Numbered from the stretch's first letter, positions 33,288 through 41,632 are shown. The stretch: DNA of 46,489 nt from Candidatus Binatia bacterium (GCA_035631035.1 DASQJL010000012.1:1-46489), one strand, 5' to 3'. The notes: generated by a model not told the origin, from the sequence alone. Numbers and translations are program-made.

Positions 33288-34405
33288 GGCGCCTCCCGCG
33301 TGAGGCGCGCGACCCCGCGGATCGCGCCCACTTCGAGTCCCGCATGATTCGTGAGGCGCTCCTCGGCCAACGGTGCGAGGACTTCGAACGCCTCCGCGTC
33401 GAGCACGCCCGCTTCCGCGAGAACGGCGACGACCGCCGGCGCCAGCGCGCGCCGCGTGCCGTCTGCAACCTTAACCGCGATCCCCGCCGCGTTCCCTACT
33501 ACTCCGGTAGCATGCACCGCCTCGGCGCCGGCCTTGGCGACCAGGTCCGGCGCGGCCCGCATGATGCGCGTGTCCAGCCGTCCCTCGCCGGCCACCGCCT
33601 CGGGATGGGCGCGCATCGCCTCGCGGATCCGCTCCAGAGCCGGAACCGGCCGGCCGGCCGCGTCGACGCCCGCGGCGAGGAGGGCGAACGCGCGGGCCAG
33701 GGTCCCGAGCGCCATGCGCGGCGTGGGGGCGCTGCAGCCATCCACGCCCACGTCGTCGGGCGGCTCCCCCATGAGCTCCTGAAAGCGCGCGAAGATGGCC
33801 CGCTGCACCGGATGCCCGGGATCGAGGTAGCTCTCGAGGGGCGCCTTGAGAAAGCGGGCCAGGAGAAGCATCCCCGCGTGCTTCCCGCTGCAGTTGTGGC
33901 GCAGGGGCGTGGGCTCTTCGCCGCGCGCCCGGAGCGTCGCGGCGGTCGCCTCGTCGTAGGGAGCGTGGGCGCCGCAGCGCAGATCGCTCTCCCGCGCTCC
34001 GGCGGCGTCGAGGATGGTCTGGACGAGGGCCGCGTGGGCGTCGGTGCCGTTGTGGGAGCCCGCGATGACGGCCAGCGCGTCGGGTCCGAGGCCCGAGCGC
34101 GCGAACGCTCCCGATTCCACGAGAGGAAGGGCCTGGAACGGCTTGAAGGCGGAGCGCGGAAAGACGAGCACGCGGGGCGAGCCGGTCCAGGCGAGGAGGC
34201 GTCCCGTCGGGTCGACGATGGCGGCGTGCCCGTAGTGCACGCTCTCCACCTGACCGTTTCGGAGCACGTGGACCAGCGGCTCGGGACGCACCGCGGCGGA
34301 CGCGGGGTCGAGCGGCTCGAAGACCGGAGTGGGCAGGGGCGCTCCGGAGCTCCCGATGACATGCCCCACGGATCCGGATCGAGGCTTCACAGTGCGGGAG
34401 GACAC
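33284..34405 (-). CDS. Asparaginase of the L-asparaginase II (PF06089) family
   Basis: Up to 373 residues. Family features are RNGQVESVHYGHAAIVD, SPRVLVFPRSAFKPFQALPL, SHNGTDAH, LRHNCSGKHAGML, VDGCSAPTPRMALG and the C-terminal VVGNAAGIAVKV. This family is distinct from the AnsA/AnsB type and is found in Rhizobium etli AnsA-like and many uncultured bacteria; it hydrolyses asparagine to aspartate and ammonia. The start is uncertain: the longest frame begins with GTG at 34405, and another GTG follows five codons later. Its stop overlaps the dikinase GTG, so translation of the two is coupled, and it lies 18 bases after the aldehyde dehydrogenase. Confidence 0.85.
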   Translation of the reverse strand: MSSRTVKPRSGSVGHVIGSSGAPLPTPVFEPLDPASAAVRPEPLVHVLRNGQVESVHYGHAAIVDPTGRLLAWTGSPRVLVFPRSAFKPFQALPLVESGAFARSGLGPDALAVIAGSHNGTDAHAALVQTILDAAGARESDLRCGAHAPYDEATAATLRARGEEPTPLRHNCSGKHAGMLLLARFLKAPLESYLDPGHPVQRAIFARFQELMGEPPDDVGVDGCSAPTPRMALGTLARAFALLAAGVDAAGRPVPALERIREAMRAHPEAVAGEGRLDTRIMRAAPDLVAKAGAEAVHATGVVGNAAGIAVKVADGTRRALAPAVVAVLAEAGVLDAEAFEVLAPLAEERLTNHAGLEVGAIRGVARLTREAP

Positions 34406-34423
34406 GCCGCGCCGGCTAAACGC

Positions 34424-35968
34424 TCATCGGTCGATCTGCGCCTTCTGAAGCTTGCCGCTGTAATCGATGTAGACCGACTTCCACTCCGTGAACGCGTCGA
34501 TCACCGTGGGCCCTCCCTCCCGATGGCCGTTCCCGGTCTCCTTGACGCCGCCGAACGGGAGCTGCACCTCGGCGCCGATCGTGGGGCCGTTCACGTAGGT
34601 GATGCCCGCCTCGATGTCGCGCACCGCGCGCATCGCGCGGTTCACGTCGCGCGTGTAGATGGAGGAGGAGAGGCCGTAGGGCGTGTCGTTCAGGACGCGG
34701 ATCGCCTCCTCCAGCGAATCCACGGTGAGCACGGAGAGCACGGGGCCGAAGATCTCCTCGCGAGCGATCCGCATGGCCGGCGTGACGTTGTCGAAGATGG
34801 TCGGCCGGTAGAAGGCTCCCTGGCGCAGCGCGCCCTCCTCGGCGACCGAGCCGCCGGCGGCGAGCTTCGCCCCCTCCCGGATGCCGATCTGCACGTACTC
34901 GTGGATGCGATCCCGGGCCGCCGTGTTGATGACCGGACCGACTTCGCTCTGCGCATCGAGGCCGTCGCCCAGTCGGAGCCGTCCCGCCCGCTCCACCAGC
35001 CGGCGCACCATCTCGTCGTGCACCGGGCGCGCCACGATGAGGCGGCTGGTCGCGGTGCAGCGCTGCCCCGTCGTGCCGAACGCGCCCCAGAGCGCCCCTT
35101 CGAGCGCCAGATCGAGGTCGGCGTCCTCCATGACGATCTGCGCGTTCTTCCCCCCCAGCTCCAGCGAGACGCGCTTCAGGGTGGGGCCGCAGCGCTCGGC
35201 GATCGCCTTCCCCACCTCGGAGGAGCCGGTGAAAGAGATCAGCTTCACGTCGGGATGCGTCGTGAGCGGCACGCCCACGGCATTGCCGCCGCCGTGGACA
35301 ATGTTGACCACGCCCTCCGGCGCTCCCGCTTCGACGAGGATCTCGACCAGGTGGTGCGCCGAGGCCGGCGTGTCGGTGGCGGGCTTGATCACGACGGTGT
35401 TCCCCGCGACGAGCGCCGGGAAGATCTTCCACGAGGGGATCGCCATCGGGAAATTCCAGGGCGTGATGAGCCCGCAGACCCCGAGCGGCTGGCGGATCGA
35501 CATCGCGAACTTGTTGGGCAGCTCCGAGGGGACGGTGACGCCGAAGAGCCGGCGCCCCTCGGCGCCGATGTAGTAGGCCATGTCGATGGCCTCCTGCACG
35601 TCGCCGCGCGTCTCGGCCAGCACCTTCCCCATCTCCCGCGTCATCGCGCGCGCGAGGTCTTCCTTGCGCTCGCGGAGGATCTCGGCCGCGCGCAGGATGA
35701 TCTCGGCGCGGCGGGGCGCGGGGACCAGGCGCCAGGACGCAAACGCCGCGTGGGCGGCGCGCACGGCCAGGTCCACGTCCTCGGGGCCGGAGCTGGGGAA
35801 GGTTCCGATCAGATCATCGGGGCGGGCGGGATTGCGGTTCTCGGTGGTCTTGCCCGACCGGGCGGGCACCCACTGGCCGCCGATCAGGTTCAGGTAGGGG
35901 CGCGGCGCGGTCCCGGAGCGCTCCGGTGAAGCCGGTGCCGACGCCGGGGAAATGGTCTGCGGGTTCAT
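34424..35968 (-). CDS. NAD(P)-dependent aldehyde dehydrogenase
   Basis: 514 residues with the complete ALDH fold: TPWNFPMAIPSWKIFPAL and VIKPATDTP for cofactor binding, FTGSSEVGK, the general base E270 in LELGGKN, the nucleophile C304 in GTTGQRCTATSR, and EEIFGPVLSV and LPFGGVKETGNG at the C-terminal half. It oxidises an aldehyde to the acid in the cytosol. The motif style is closest to the semialdehyde dehydrogenase branch (alpha-ketoglutarate- or aminoadipate-semialdehyde-like), but the substrate cannot be assigned. A strong Shine-Dalgarno (GGAGGAGC) lies four bases before the ATG. It begins 48 bases after the secreted protein at 36017, and leads the ALDH-asparaginase-dikinase set. Confidence 0.93.
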   Translation of the reverse strand: MNPQTISPASAPASPERSGTAPRPYLNLIGGQWVPARSGKTTENRNPARPDDLIGTFPSSGPEDVDLAVRAAHAAFASWRLVPAPRRAEIILRAAEILRERKEDLARAMTREMGKVLAETRGDVQEAIDMAYYIGAEGRRLFGVTVPSELPNKFAMSIRQPLGVCGLITPWNFPMAIPSWKIFPALVAGNTVVIKPATDTPASAHHLVEILVEAGAPEGVVNIVHGGGNAVGVPLTTHPDVKLISFTGSSEVGKAIAERCGPTLKRVSLELGGKNAQIVMEDADLDLALEGALWGAFGTTGQRCTATSRLIVARPVHDEMVRRLVERAGRLRLGDGLDAQSEVGPVINTAARDRIHEYVQIGIREGAKLAAGGSVAEEGALRQGAFYRPTIFDNVTPAMRIAREEIFGPVLSVLTVDSLEEAIRVLNDTPYGLSSSIYTRDVNRAMRAVRDIEAGITYVNGPTIGAEVQLPFGGVKETGNGHREGGPTVIDAFTEWKSVYIDYSGKLQKAQIDR

Positions 35969-36016
35969 GAAAGCTCCTCCAAGCCGCGTTTCTTGGCCGG
36001 GAGCCCGGCGTCGCGG

Positions 36017-37297
36017 CTACTTGATGACGACGAAGTGTCCTTTCCGGGTTCGTCCTTCCCGGGTCTCGACCTGGTAGACGTAGATGCCCGACACGACCTT
36101 CTGCCCCTTGCCGTTGCGCAGGTCCCACGCCAGCTCGCCCGACGTGCCGCCCGAGTTGACGCTCGCGTCGAGGGTCAGCTCGCGAACCAGCTCGGCGCTG
36201 GCCGTGAAAATGCGCACGGTCGCCCCGTCGGGAAGGTGGATGAAGTGGATCCGGCCATCCCCGGGCGCGGGATCCCATTCGGCTCTCCCCTTATAGGGGT
36301 TGGGAACGACGGCGACGCTCTCGAGATTCCCGGTCGGCGGAGTCCCGGGAGTGAGGGAGACGATCGGCGAGTTGGCGAGCGGGGTCTCGACGAAGTCGGT
36401 GCCGTTGCTGGAGGTGATGGAGGTCACCCGGTAGTCCACCTTGAATCCCGCGATGGTGGCGAGGTCGACGAAGACCCAGCAGTTCGAGCACTCGTCCACC
36501 GGGGCCCCGACCGGATAGTCCAGGACGTACTTGCCGTTTCCGAGCGAGTTGTTCCGGAAGCCGCGGAAGAAGAGTCCCGTCCCGTTGAAAACGAAGCTGT
36601 CGGGAACGCAGGGCTGGGTGATATTCAGGCAGATCGGGGAGGTGGGCGTCTTCTGCGTGACGGTGGTCTTGTTGCGGACCGTCTCCACCGAATCGGTGTA
36701 CTGGCCGGCAACCTCCCAGGGTTCGGTGCTGATGCCGTAGATGTGGCGGTGGACCCGGTAGCCGTTCCAGGAGACCGAGTCCGCCTCGGGGATCGACCCG
36801 TCCCAGACCAGATACGAGATCACGCCGCTGGCATTCCGGATCGGGACGTTCGCAGGCAGCGCGGCGTAGTAGGCGCGGACGTTGGTCGGCGGCAGGAGAT
36901 TGTGGACGACCAGCGTCGTCGTCGTGTCCGTCTGGCCCAGGGAGTCGTTCGCCAGGGTCCAGTGCACAGTATAGGTTCCGAATTGGGTAAAGCTGGGCGT
37001 CCCCGACAGGACGATCACCGGCGCCACGTTGGGTCCCACCGATGACGGGCCGGTAAGAAACGGTGCGTCATTGGTTTGGCTGAGCGTCATCAGTCTTGTC
37101 AGGATCGTGTCGGGCTTGATTCCGGCGGCGCTGAAGGTCACGGGCAGGCCGACGATGGCGTCCACGCGGCTCCGCGTCTTGATGGTGTCAGCCAGAACTG
37201 CCGTGGCGGCGTGAGCGGGGCCGGTGGAGACGGCGGACGTGAGGAAAATAGCCAGCGCGGCGGCAAATAGCAGGCAACTTCTTTTATGATAGGACAT
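36017..37297 (-). CDS. Secreted protein with C-terminal sorting domain
   Basis: 426 residues from ATG 37297, chosen because GAGGGG lies six bases upstream and the protein then begins MSYHKRSCLLFAAALAIFL, a standard signal peptide ending near GPAHA. Two upstream ATGs fit less well. The mature part has a cadherin/PKD-like beta-domain (GTYTVHWTLANDSLGQTDTT), a fibronectin-like region (WNGYRVHRHIYG), four Cys that may form disulfides, and ends in a sorting domain (VVPNPYKGRAEWDP ... IFTASAELVREL ... AWDLRNGKGQKVVSGIYVYQ). Codon use is less GC-extreme at the N-terminus. Function unknown beyond being an exported surface or secreted protein. Confidence 0.85.
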   Translation of the reverse strand: MSYHKRSCLLFAAALAIFLTSAVSTGPAHAATAVLADTIKTRSRVDAIVGLPVTFSAAGIKPDTILTRLMTLSQTNDAPFLTGPSSVGPNVAPVIVLSGTPSFTQFGTYTVHWTLANDSLGQTDTTTTLVVHNLLPPTNVRAYYAALPANVPIRNASGVISYLVWDGSIPEADSVSWNGYRVHRHIYGISTEPWEVAGQYTDSVETVRNKTTVTQKTPTSPICLNITQPCVPDSFVFNGTGLFFRGFRNNSLGNGKYVLDYPVGAPVDECSNCWVFVDLATIAGFKVDYRVTSITSSNGTDFVETPLANSPIVSLTPGTPPTGNLESVAVVPNPYKGRAEWDPAPGDGRIHFIHLPDGATVRIFTASAELVRELTLDASVNSGGTSGELAWDLRNGKGQKVVSGIYVYQVETREGRTRKGHFVVIK

Positions 37298-37435
37298 TAA
37301 CATCCCCTCGTCCGAAGGCATCCCCGGCCGCGCGCGTGCGCAAAGAGAGTCTTGTGTTGGGGGGGTACCGATGTCTGGTGTAGACTTGGTCAATCCAGCC
37401 GCGGGGAGTCATCCTCCGGGCCCGACCTGTTGGGC

Positions 37436-37464
37436 AGACTATGGGCCAAGTGGTGGCCTGTCAA
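37436..37464 (-). promoter_or_regulatory. Candidate promoter for the 36017-37297 gene
   Basis: Minus strand: perfect -35 TTGACA (37464-37459), 17-base spacer, weak -10 TAGTCT (37441-37436). Its -35 box lies about 45 bases from the -35 box of the divergent promoter at 37509, so a regulator bound between them could affect both genes. Confidence 0.4.
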
Positions 37465-37508
37465 GGCATTTTTGAACCACGGGCACGCCTGTAAGTTCCA
37501 AAAATCCC

Positions 37509-37538
37509 TTGACACTCCCCCGCCATCTCCCGTATACT
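37509..37538 (+). promoter_or_regulatory. Strong sigma70-type promoter for the 37709 gene
   Basis: Perfect -35 TTGACA (37509-37514), an 18-base C-rich spacer, and -10 TATACT (37533-37538). Transcription should start near 37545 and give a leader of about 165 bases. This is the best promoter match in the window, and it suggests high expression. Confidence 0.75.
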
Positions 37539-37618
37539 CTGACGAGTAAAAACACGGGGCGAACTCACCCGATTACAAACCAACACAGCATCTTAGCTGG
37601 AATCCAAATTGTGATCTC

Positions 37619-37631
37619 TAAGGAGGTGATC
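37619..37631 (+). promoter_or_regulatory. Extended Shine-Dalgarno-like element in the leader of the 37709 gene
   Basis: TAAGGAGGTGATC is a 13-base perfect complement of the usual bacterial 16S rRNA 3' tail. It lies 77 bases upstream of the ATG it cannot directly serve. A short frame (GTG 37641 to TGA 37664, eight codons) follows 14 bases later. The true ribosome-binding site (GAGGAG, 37695-37700) can pair with TCCTCTT at 37656-37662. A standby site or leader-peptide control is inference. Confidence 0.5.
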
Positions 37632-37708
37632 AGGCTCACAGTGTCGTCTACCTTATCCTCTTGAGGTGTCTTCTCGCTTTTACCCGCGTTAGAAGAGGAG
37701 ATTAGGGA

Positions 37709-39580
37709 ATGAAGAGATTACTAGGCCTCGTCGCAATCATGGCGCTCGTGGCTTCCGTGATGCCCGGCATCGGGTACGCGGGATACCGCGGCGCGTTCGA
37801 CCCGATCGGTCGAGGCGACATCCCCGCCGCCGATGGCGTAGTGTTCGGGAACGGGCTCTCCAATGGCGAGCAGACTCCCGTCGCCCGCCCCGTGCCGGTA
37901 GGCGTAGGCAACGGCGTCGCCCTCATGGAGCGTTGGGTGTCGTTTACCACGCGCGACCAGGTGGTGGGATTCGAGGGTTCGCGTGAAATCTGGCAGATGT
38001 TCAATCGCACCCAGCCGGGAACCCTGGTCGCCACGATCGCTGAAGCGCGCTCGAAGGTCCTGGGCGATCCGACGGGCGTGATCTCCTACATCGATCCGAA
38101 GTGGAGCCCGAACGGCAAGTACCTCGCGTACGTCCTTTCGGACACCCACGTCACGGCGAGCCACATCGTCGTCCAGGAGTTCACGGTCAGCACCAACATG
38201 TTCACGTCGATCACGCCGGTCGGCGCTCCGATCGAAGTCACGCCGGCCGTGGCTGGCGTGCGTGATCGTCACCCCGATTGGAGCCCGGACGGCAACTCGC
38301 TCGTGTTCGACTCCGATCGCACCGGCCTTTCCGATGACATCTACACCGCCACCGTGTTCCCGACGGTCGGCGCCGCGGTCCGCCACACGTTCGTGGACAA
38401 TCGTGCCGAGCAGAACCCGGCGTGGTGCCCGGACGGCAGCAATCGCGTCGCGTACGATACGAACCGGTTCGGCCCGAACGTCATCGAGATCGTGGATCTC
38501 GACACCGACGCCGTGAGCCTGGCCGAGACGAACTTCGCCTCCGTGTCCCACAACCACCCGGGCTGGAGCAGCGACGGCGGCTCGATCTATTACGACGCTC
38601 CTGAGAGCGAAGACTCCCAGCAGAACCCGGACATCTGGAAGATCGACCTGGCCTCGCAGGCCAAGTGCCCGATCCACATGGACGGCGCCGGTGACGTGAA
38701 CGTCAACGTTTCGCGTTACCTGAACCACACGGCGGACGGCCTCCCGTACAACGACATCTACTACGAGTCGCAGGCGTTCGGCTTCGCGCCTGGCATCGTG
38801 GTCTGGCGCGCGAACCCCGTCCAGAGCTGCTTCAGCCCGCTCCCGATGGCGGTCGAGTTCAGCCCGCAGACGATCAACCTCGACAATCCGAACGGCAAGA
38901 GCAACAACGTCGACAAGATCACCGTGACGCTTTCGTTCCCGCCCGAGACGCAGGCTGCCGGCTACCAGTGCCTGTCGTTCAACGGACCGCGCGAAGGTGT
39001 CCGCATGCGTTCGAACGCGGTCTTCCCGAGCCCGACGCTGTTCGGCTCGCTCCGCGCATATGACCCCGAGGGCGATGCACTTCCCAACGGCCCTGGCCCT
39101 GGCGGCACGTTCAACGACAACCCGTCGCAGGGGACGATTGCCGTGTACTTCAACGCCCGCAGCGTGCAGACGCGCCTCGTGGCGCTTGGACTGGTCAATC
39201 AGAACGTCGCGGTCCGGTGCGACGCTTATTCGAACATCGTCGGCCGCACGTTCCGCGGTTTCGGTCTGATCCATCTCTCGGGCGCCAGCTTGGCGGCCTC
39301 GACGGTGAAGCTCGAGCAGAACTCGCCGAACCCGTTCAACCCGGTCACCAAGATCCGCTTCGCGGTTGCCAAGGATTCCAAGGTTGCGCTGCGCGTGTAC
39401 AACGTGCGTGGCCAGCTGGTGAAGACGCTCGCGAACGGGACGATGGCGCAGGGCATGCACGAAGTGAGCTGGGACGGCCGTGATGCCGGCGGCAGCCACG
39501 TTGCTTCGGGCGTCTATTACGCCAAGGTCGCGGCGGATGGTGGAACGACGGACGTGATCAAGATGGTGATGGCGAAGTAA
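37709..39580 (+). CDS. Secreted TolB-like beta-propeller protein with C-terminal sorting domain
   Basis: 623 residues. The signal peptide is MKRLLGLVAIMALVASVMPG ending near GIGYA. At least four PD40/TolB-type blades are visible: DPKWSPNGKYLAYV, HPDWSPDGNSLVFDSDRTG, NPAWCPDGSNRVAYDTNRFG and HPGWSSDGGSIYYDAPESE. A beta-rich linker follows, and then a textbook sorting domain (QNSPNPFNPVTKIRFAVA ... YNVRGQLVKTLANG ... SWDGRDAGGSHVASGVYYAK). Propellers of this kind bind proteins or polysaccharide at the cell surface or in the periplasm; no partner is identifiable. The gene has its own strong promoter, a long leader, a GAGGAG site eight bases before the ATG and an intrinsic terminator, so it is a monocistronic, probably highly expressed unit. 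Its codons are slightly less GC-extreme than its neighbours'. Confidence 0.92.
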   Translation: MKRLLGLVAIMALVASVMPGIGYAGYRGAFDPIGRGDIPAADGVVFGNGLSNGEQTPVARPVPVGVGNGVALMERWVSFTTRDQVVGFEGSREIWQMFNRTQPGTLVATIAEARSKVLGDPTGVISYIDPKWSPNGKYLAYVLSDTHVTASHIVVQEFTVSTNMFTSITPVGAPIEVTPAVAGVRDRHPDWSPDGNSLVFDSDRTGLSDDIYTATVFPTVGAAVRHTFVDNRAEQNPAWCPDGSNRVAYDTNRFGPNVIEIVDLDTDAVSLAETNFASVSHNHPGWSSDGGSIYYDAPESEDSQQNPDIWKIDLASQAKCPIHMDGAGDVNVNVSRYLNHTADGLPYNDIYYESQAFGFAPGIVVWRANPVQSCFSPLPMAVEFSPQTINLDNPNGKSNNVDKITVTLSFPPETQAAGYQCLSFNGPREGVRMRSNAVFPSPTLFGSLRAYDPEGDALPNGPGPGGTFNDNPSQGTIAVYFNARSVQTRLVALGLVNQNVAVRCDAYSNIVGRTFRGFGLIHLSGASLAASTVKLEQNSPNPFNPVTKIRFAVAKDSKVALRVYNVRGQLVKTLANGTMAQGMHEVSWDGRDAGGSHVASGVYYAKVAADGGTTDVIKMVMAK

Positions 39581-39602
39581 TCGCCTTCACATCGCAGCAA
39601 CA

Positions 39603-39645
39603 AGAGGCCGCGGGGCCAAAAGCTCCGCGGCCTCTTCGTTTGTGT
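39603..39645 (+). terminator. Rho-independent terminator of the 37709 gene
   Basis: A perfect 11-bp stem (AGAGGCCGCGG with CCGCGGCCTCT, 39603-39613 and 39625-39635) with an 11-base loop, followed by TCGTTTGTGT. It begins 23 bases after the stop codon. Confidence 0.9.
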
Positions 39646-39753
39646 CATGACAGGTCTGGCGGGCCAAGCACCTGCGCCTAGGTTGGCCGAGGACCGGGAC
39701 GGGGCGAGCGGCTGGGCGGGCTTGGTTGAATGGCGCTCGGCAATCTGATGAGC

Positions 39754-39841
39754 GCCTGGGCCGCTGGACGGGGCTGAGCGCCGGGCCTGGGCAGCTTGGC
39801 GGGGCTGAGCGCCGCCTGGGCAGCTTGGCGGGGCTGAGCGC
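39754..39841. repeat. Minisatellite, about 30-bp unit, three copies
   Basis: Three copies beginning with GCCTGGG at 39754, 39785 and 39814 share GCCTGGGCAGCTTGGCGGGG and CTGAGCGC. Degenerate half-copies flank them on both sides. Confidence 0.8.
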
Positions 39842-39967
39842 ATGGCTGATGGGAGCCTGGGCTTGCCGAGCGCCTGGAACGGACCGGTGGCCGCCTCCGT
39901 GGCTCTGGCTCCGACGCCGGCAACGGCCGCGAGCTCGGACGCGCCGCCCTGGCCTGCTTCCGTCCTG

Positions 39968-39990
39968 GCGCCCTTCGGGGAAAGCGGCTC
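39968..39990 (+). repeat. Partial copy of the two-hairpin dispersed repeat
   Basis: GCGCCCTTCGGGGAAAGCGG matches the first half (UUCG hairpin and AAAGCGGC) of the full copies at 41027 and 41375. The AACTCG palindrome half is absent. Confidence 0.5.
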
Positions 39991-40359
39991 CTTGCCCATT
40001 CCAATGAATGACAGGATGTCACACGAAAGAGCGCGGCGCGCGAGCCGGATCGGGAACTTCATGAAGCGGCGCGGCGCGCGAGCCGGGAACTTCATGAAGC
40101 AGCGGTTTCCCTTTCGGCCGCTCCATGAAAACATGGCCGCGGCGGGCGTGCCGGCAGTTCCTCCGGAGCTGAAGTGCCGTCCACGACGACAGGTGTCGCT
40201 GATTTTCACCGCTGCTAGCGAGTGTGAAACCGGCGACATCTGCCGCCCTGGATGACAGCTATGCGAGTTCCTCCTGCAGGTAGTTGCATCCTCAAACACC
40301 CCATCTTCTAAGACACCATCCTCAAGGACCCTGGCCGAGGTTTTCCGCAGCCGGGAGAA

Positions 40360-40764
40360 TCAGGCTCCCTTCGCGGCCCAGGCGAGCTGGACGAGCTGAA
40401 TCAGATTCCCGCAGGTATCGTCGAGGATGGCGATGACGGAGCCGGTCGTGGGAGTGACGGTCTGCGTGAACTTCACGCCTCTTGCCGCCAGTCGATCATG
40501 CTCCGCCTGGACGTCGCTGACGAGGAACTGAGCGGCGGGCCGGCCCTGGGCCCGCACCGCCTCCTGATATGCCTTCCCCGCCGGGTTCGCATTCGATTCC
40601 AGGAGCAACTCAACCCCATCCGGATCCTCCGGCGACACCACCGTCAGCCAACGATAGTTCCCCTGAGAGAAATCCGCCTTCTTCTGGAAGCCGAGCGCTT
40701 CCGTATAGAACTGAAGCGCCTTCGCCTGATCGCTGACGTAGATGGTCGTCCACTGGATGCGCAT
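40360..40764 (-). CDS. VOC-superfamily (glyoxalase/bleomycin-resistance-like) protein
   Basis: 134 residues in the vicinal-oxygen-chelate fold: two beta-alpha-beta-beta-beta modules, the first starting IQWTTIYVSDQAKALQFYTE with ALGFQKKADFS, the second at QFLVSDVQAEHDRLAARGVK. PDGVELLLE and GNLIQLVQL correspond to the strands that usually carry metal ligands. The best strand residues are E and Q rather than a clear H/E set, so metal binding is uncertain. The ATG at 40764 has AGGAGG five bases upstream. The family includes small-molecule-modifying and drug-binding proteins; the substrate is unknown. It stands alone in repeat-rich DNA between converging transcription units, and may be a recent arrival. 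Confidence 0.88.
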   Translation of the reverse strand: MRIQWTTIYVSDQAKALQFYTEALGFQKKADFSQGNYRWLTVVSPEDPDGVELLLESNANPAGKAYQEAVRAQGRPAAQFLVSDVQAEHDRLAARGVKFTQTVTPTTGSVIAILDDTCGNLIQLVQLAWAAKGA

Positions 40765-40879
40765 GGGGTCCTCCTATTCCCGGACGGGGCGGCGTCACGC
40801 CGCCGGCTCGTTCATCGAGTCGTCCATGAGTCTGGTGAGGAAGGGACGATCATGACAAGCGATGATTGGGAGGGCGGCG

Positions 40880-41021
40880 CTGCGTCGGTTGGGCCGATTG
40901 GAGACGGCCCTGCGTCGATTGCGCCGATTGGGGGATGGCCCTGCGTCGATTGCGCCGATTGGGGATGGCGCTGGCGTCGATTGCGCCGATTTCGGGGCGT
41001 GGCGCTGCGTCGATTGGGATC
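40880..41021. repeat. Minisatellite, 30-34-bp unit, five copies
   Basis: Copies start at 40880, 40910, 40941, 40971 and 41005 with the core CTGCGTCGATTGCGCCGATT. The period is 30-34 bases, so reading frame is not conserved between copies, which argues against a coding repeat. Confidence 0.85.
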
Positions 41022-41026
41022 ACCCG

Positions 41027-41082
41027 CTCCCTTCGGGGAAAGCGGCAACTCGCCCCGGGGCGAGTTAATATAAATATTAGTG
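41027..41082 (+). repeat. Dispersed two-hairpin repeat, full copy
   Basis: The first hairpin is TCCC-TTCG-GGGA (a UUCG tetraloop, 41028-41039). AAGCGGC follows, then a perfect 20-base palindrome AACTCGCCCCGGGGCGAGTT (41047-41066), then an AT-rich tail (AATATAAATATTAG). It is matched on the opposite strand at 41375-41435. Confidence 0.7.
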
Positions 41083-41107
41083 GCCGCCCCACGGCCTCCG
41101 GAACCGG

Positions 41108-41198
41108 CGGGCGCGACGAGCGGGCGCCGCGAGGGGGGCGCCACGAGCGGGCGCCACGAGCGGGCGCCACGAGCGGGCGCGGCGAGGGGCGCGACGAG
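41108..41198. repeat. Minisatellite, 13-bp unit, seven copies
   Basis: Seven contiguous units of CGGGCGCCACGAG or one- to three-base variants; the third unit is 14 bases. GC content is close to 80-85 percent. Confidence 0.85.
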
Positions 41199-41374
41199 GT
41201 CGCCCTCGCGGCCTGGGCACCTTCGCTGTGCGTGCCCGTGCCTAGCAACTCGTCCGTGGACGAGTCGGCGATTTCACCGACCCGGAACACCTTGTTAACG
41301 CAACCTCCCGTGGTCGTCTCGGTGGAATCCGAGGAGGAGCGCCACGGCAAAGCGGCGCCTTGTCGCAGCATCTT

Positions 41375-41435
41375 TGGGCATTAATCCTTACCTTAACTCG
41401 GCCTGGGACGAGTTGCCGCTCTCCCCGAAGGGGCG
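41375..41435 (-). repeat. Dispersed two-hairpin repeat, inverted full copy
   Basis: On the minus strand it reads CCCCTTCGGGGAGAGCGGC, then the imperfect palindrome AACTCGTCCCAGGCCGAGTT (41414-41395), then AAGGTAAGGATTAA. It is nearly identical in order and spacing to the copy at 41027. Confidence 0.7.
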
Positions 41436-41632
41436 TTGGTCGCTGCCTACGGGCTAGGCGGTTGGGCGTTGCCGAGGGGCCGGGCCGACGGGGCGGGCCG
41501 ACGGCGTGCGCACGCGGTCCAGTCGGAGCGTCGACAACGCCTCCTACCTAGAGAGTCTCCGATGAGCGCGGCCCAGGGTCAGCGCCGTGCGGTCTTCTGA
41601 CATCCGACGGGGCAACCTATGCGGACTGCAAA

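Larger units (their letters stand above)
39646..40359. other. Gene-poor repeat-bearing intergenic region
   Basis: No frame here has a start signal, family motif or gene-like codon pattern. The region holds a tandem repeat (39754-39841), one partial copy of the UUCG-hairpin repeat (39968-39990) and a direct repeat of about 31 bases at 40031-40066 and 40069-40099. The latter two copies share GCGCGGCGCGCGAGCCGG and GGGAACTTCATGAAG, with a 4-base insertion in the first. The remainder shows nothing I can name. Confidence 0.7.

Noticed and set aside
37600-37640. 3' end of a 16S rRNA gene on the minus strand
   Set aside because: Only the 13-base tail matches; the adjoining sequence does not contain the conserved helix 45 or any further rRNA.
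39646-41230. CRISPR array
   Set aside because: Repeats are directly tandem without unique spacers, units differ in length, and no cas genes are present.
40812-41371. Small repetitive protein-coding genes on either strand
   Set aside because: The frames merely translate minisatellites whose period is not a multiple of three; no ribosome-binding site or signal.
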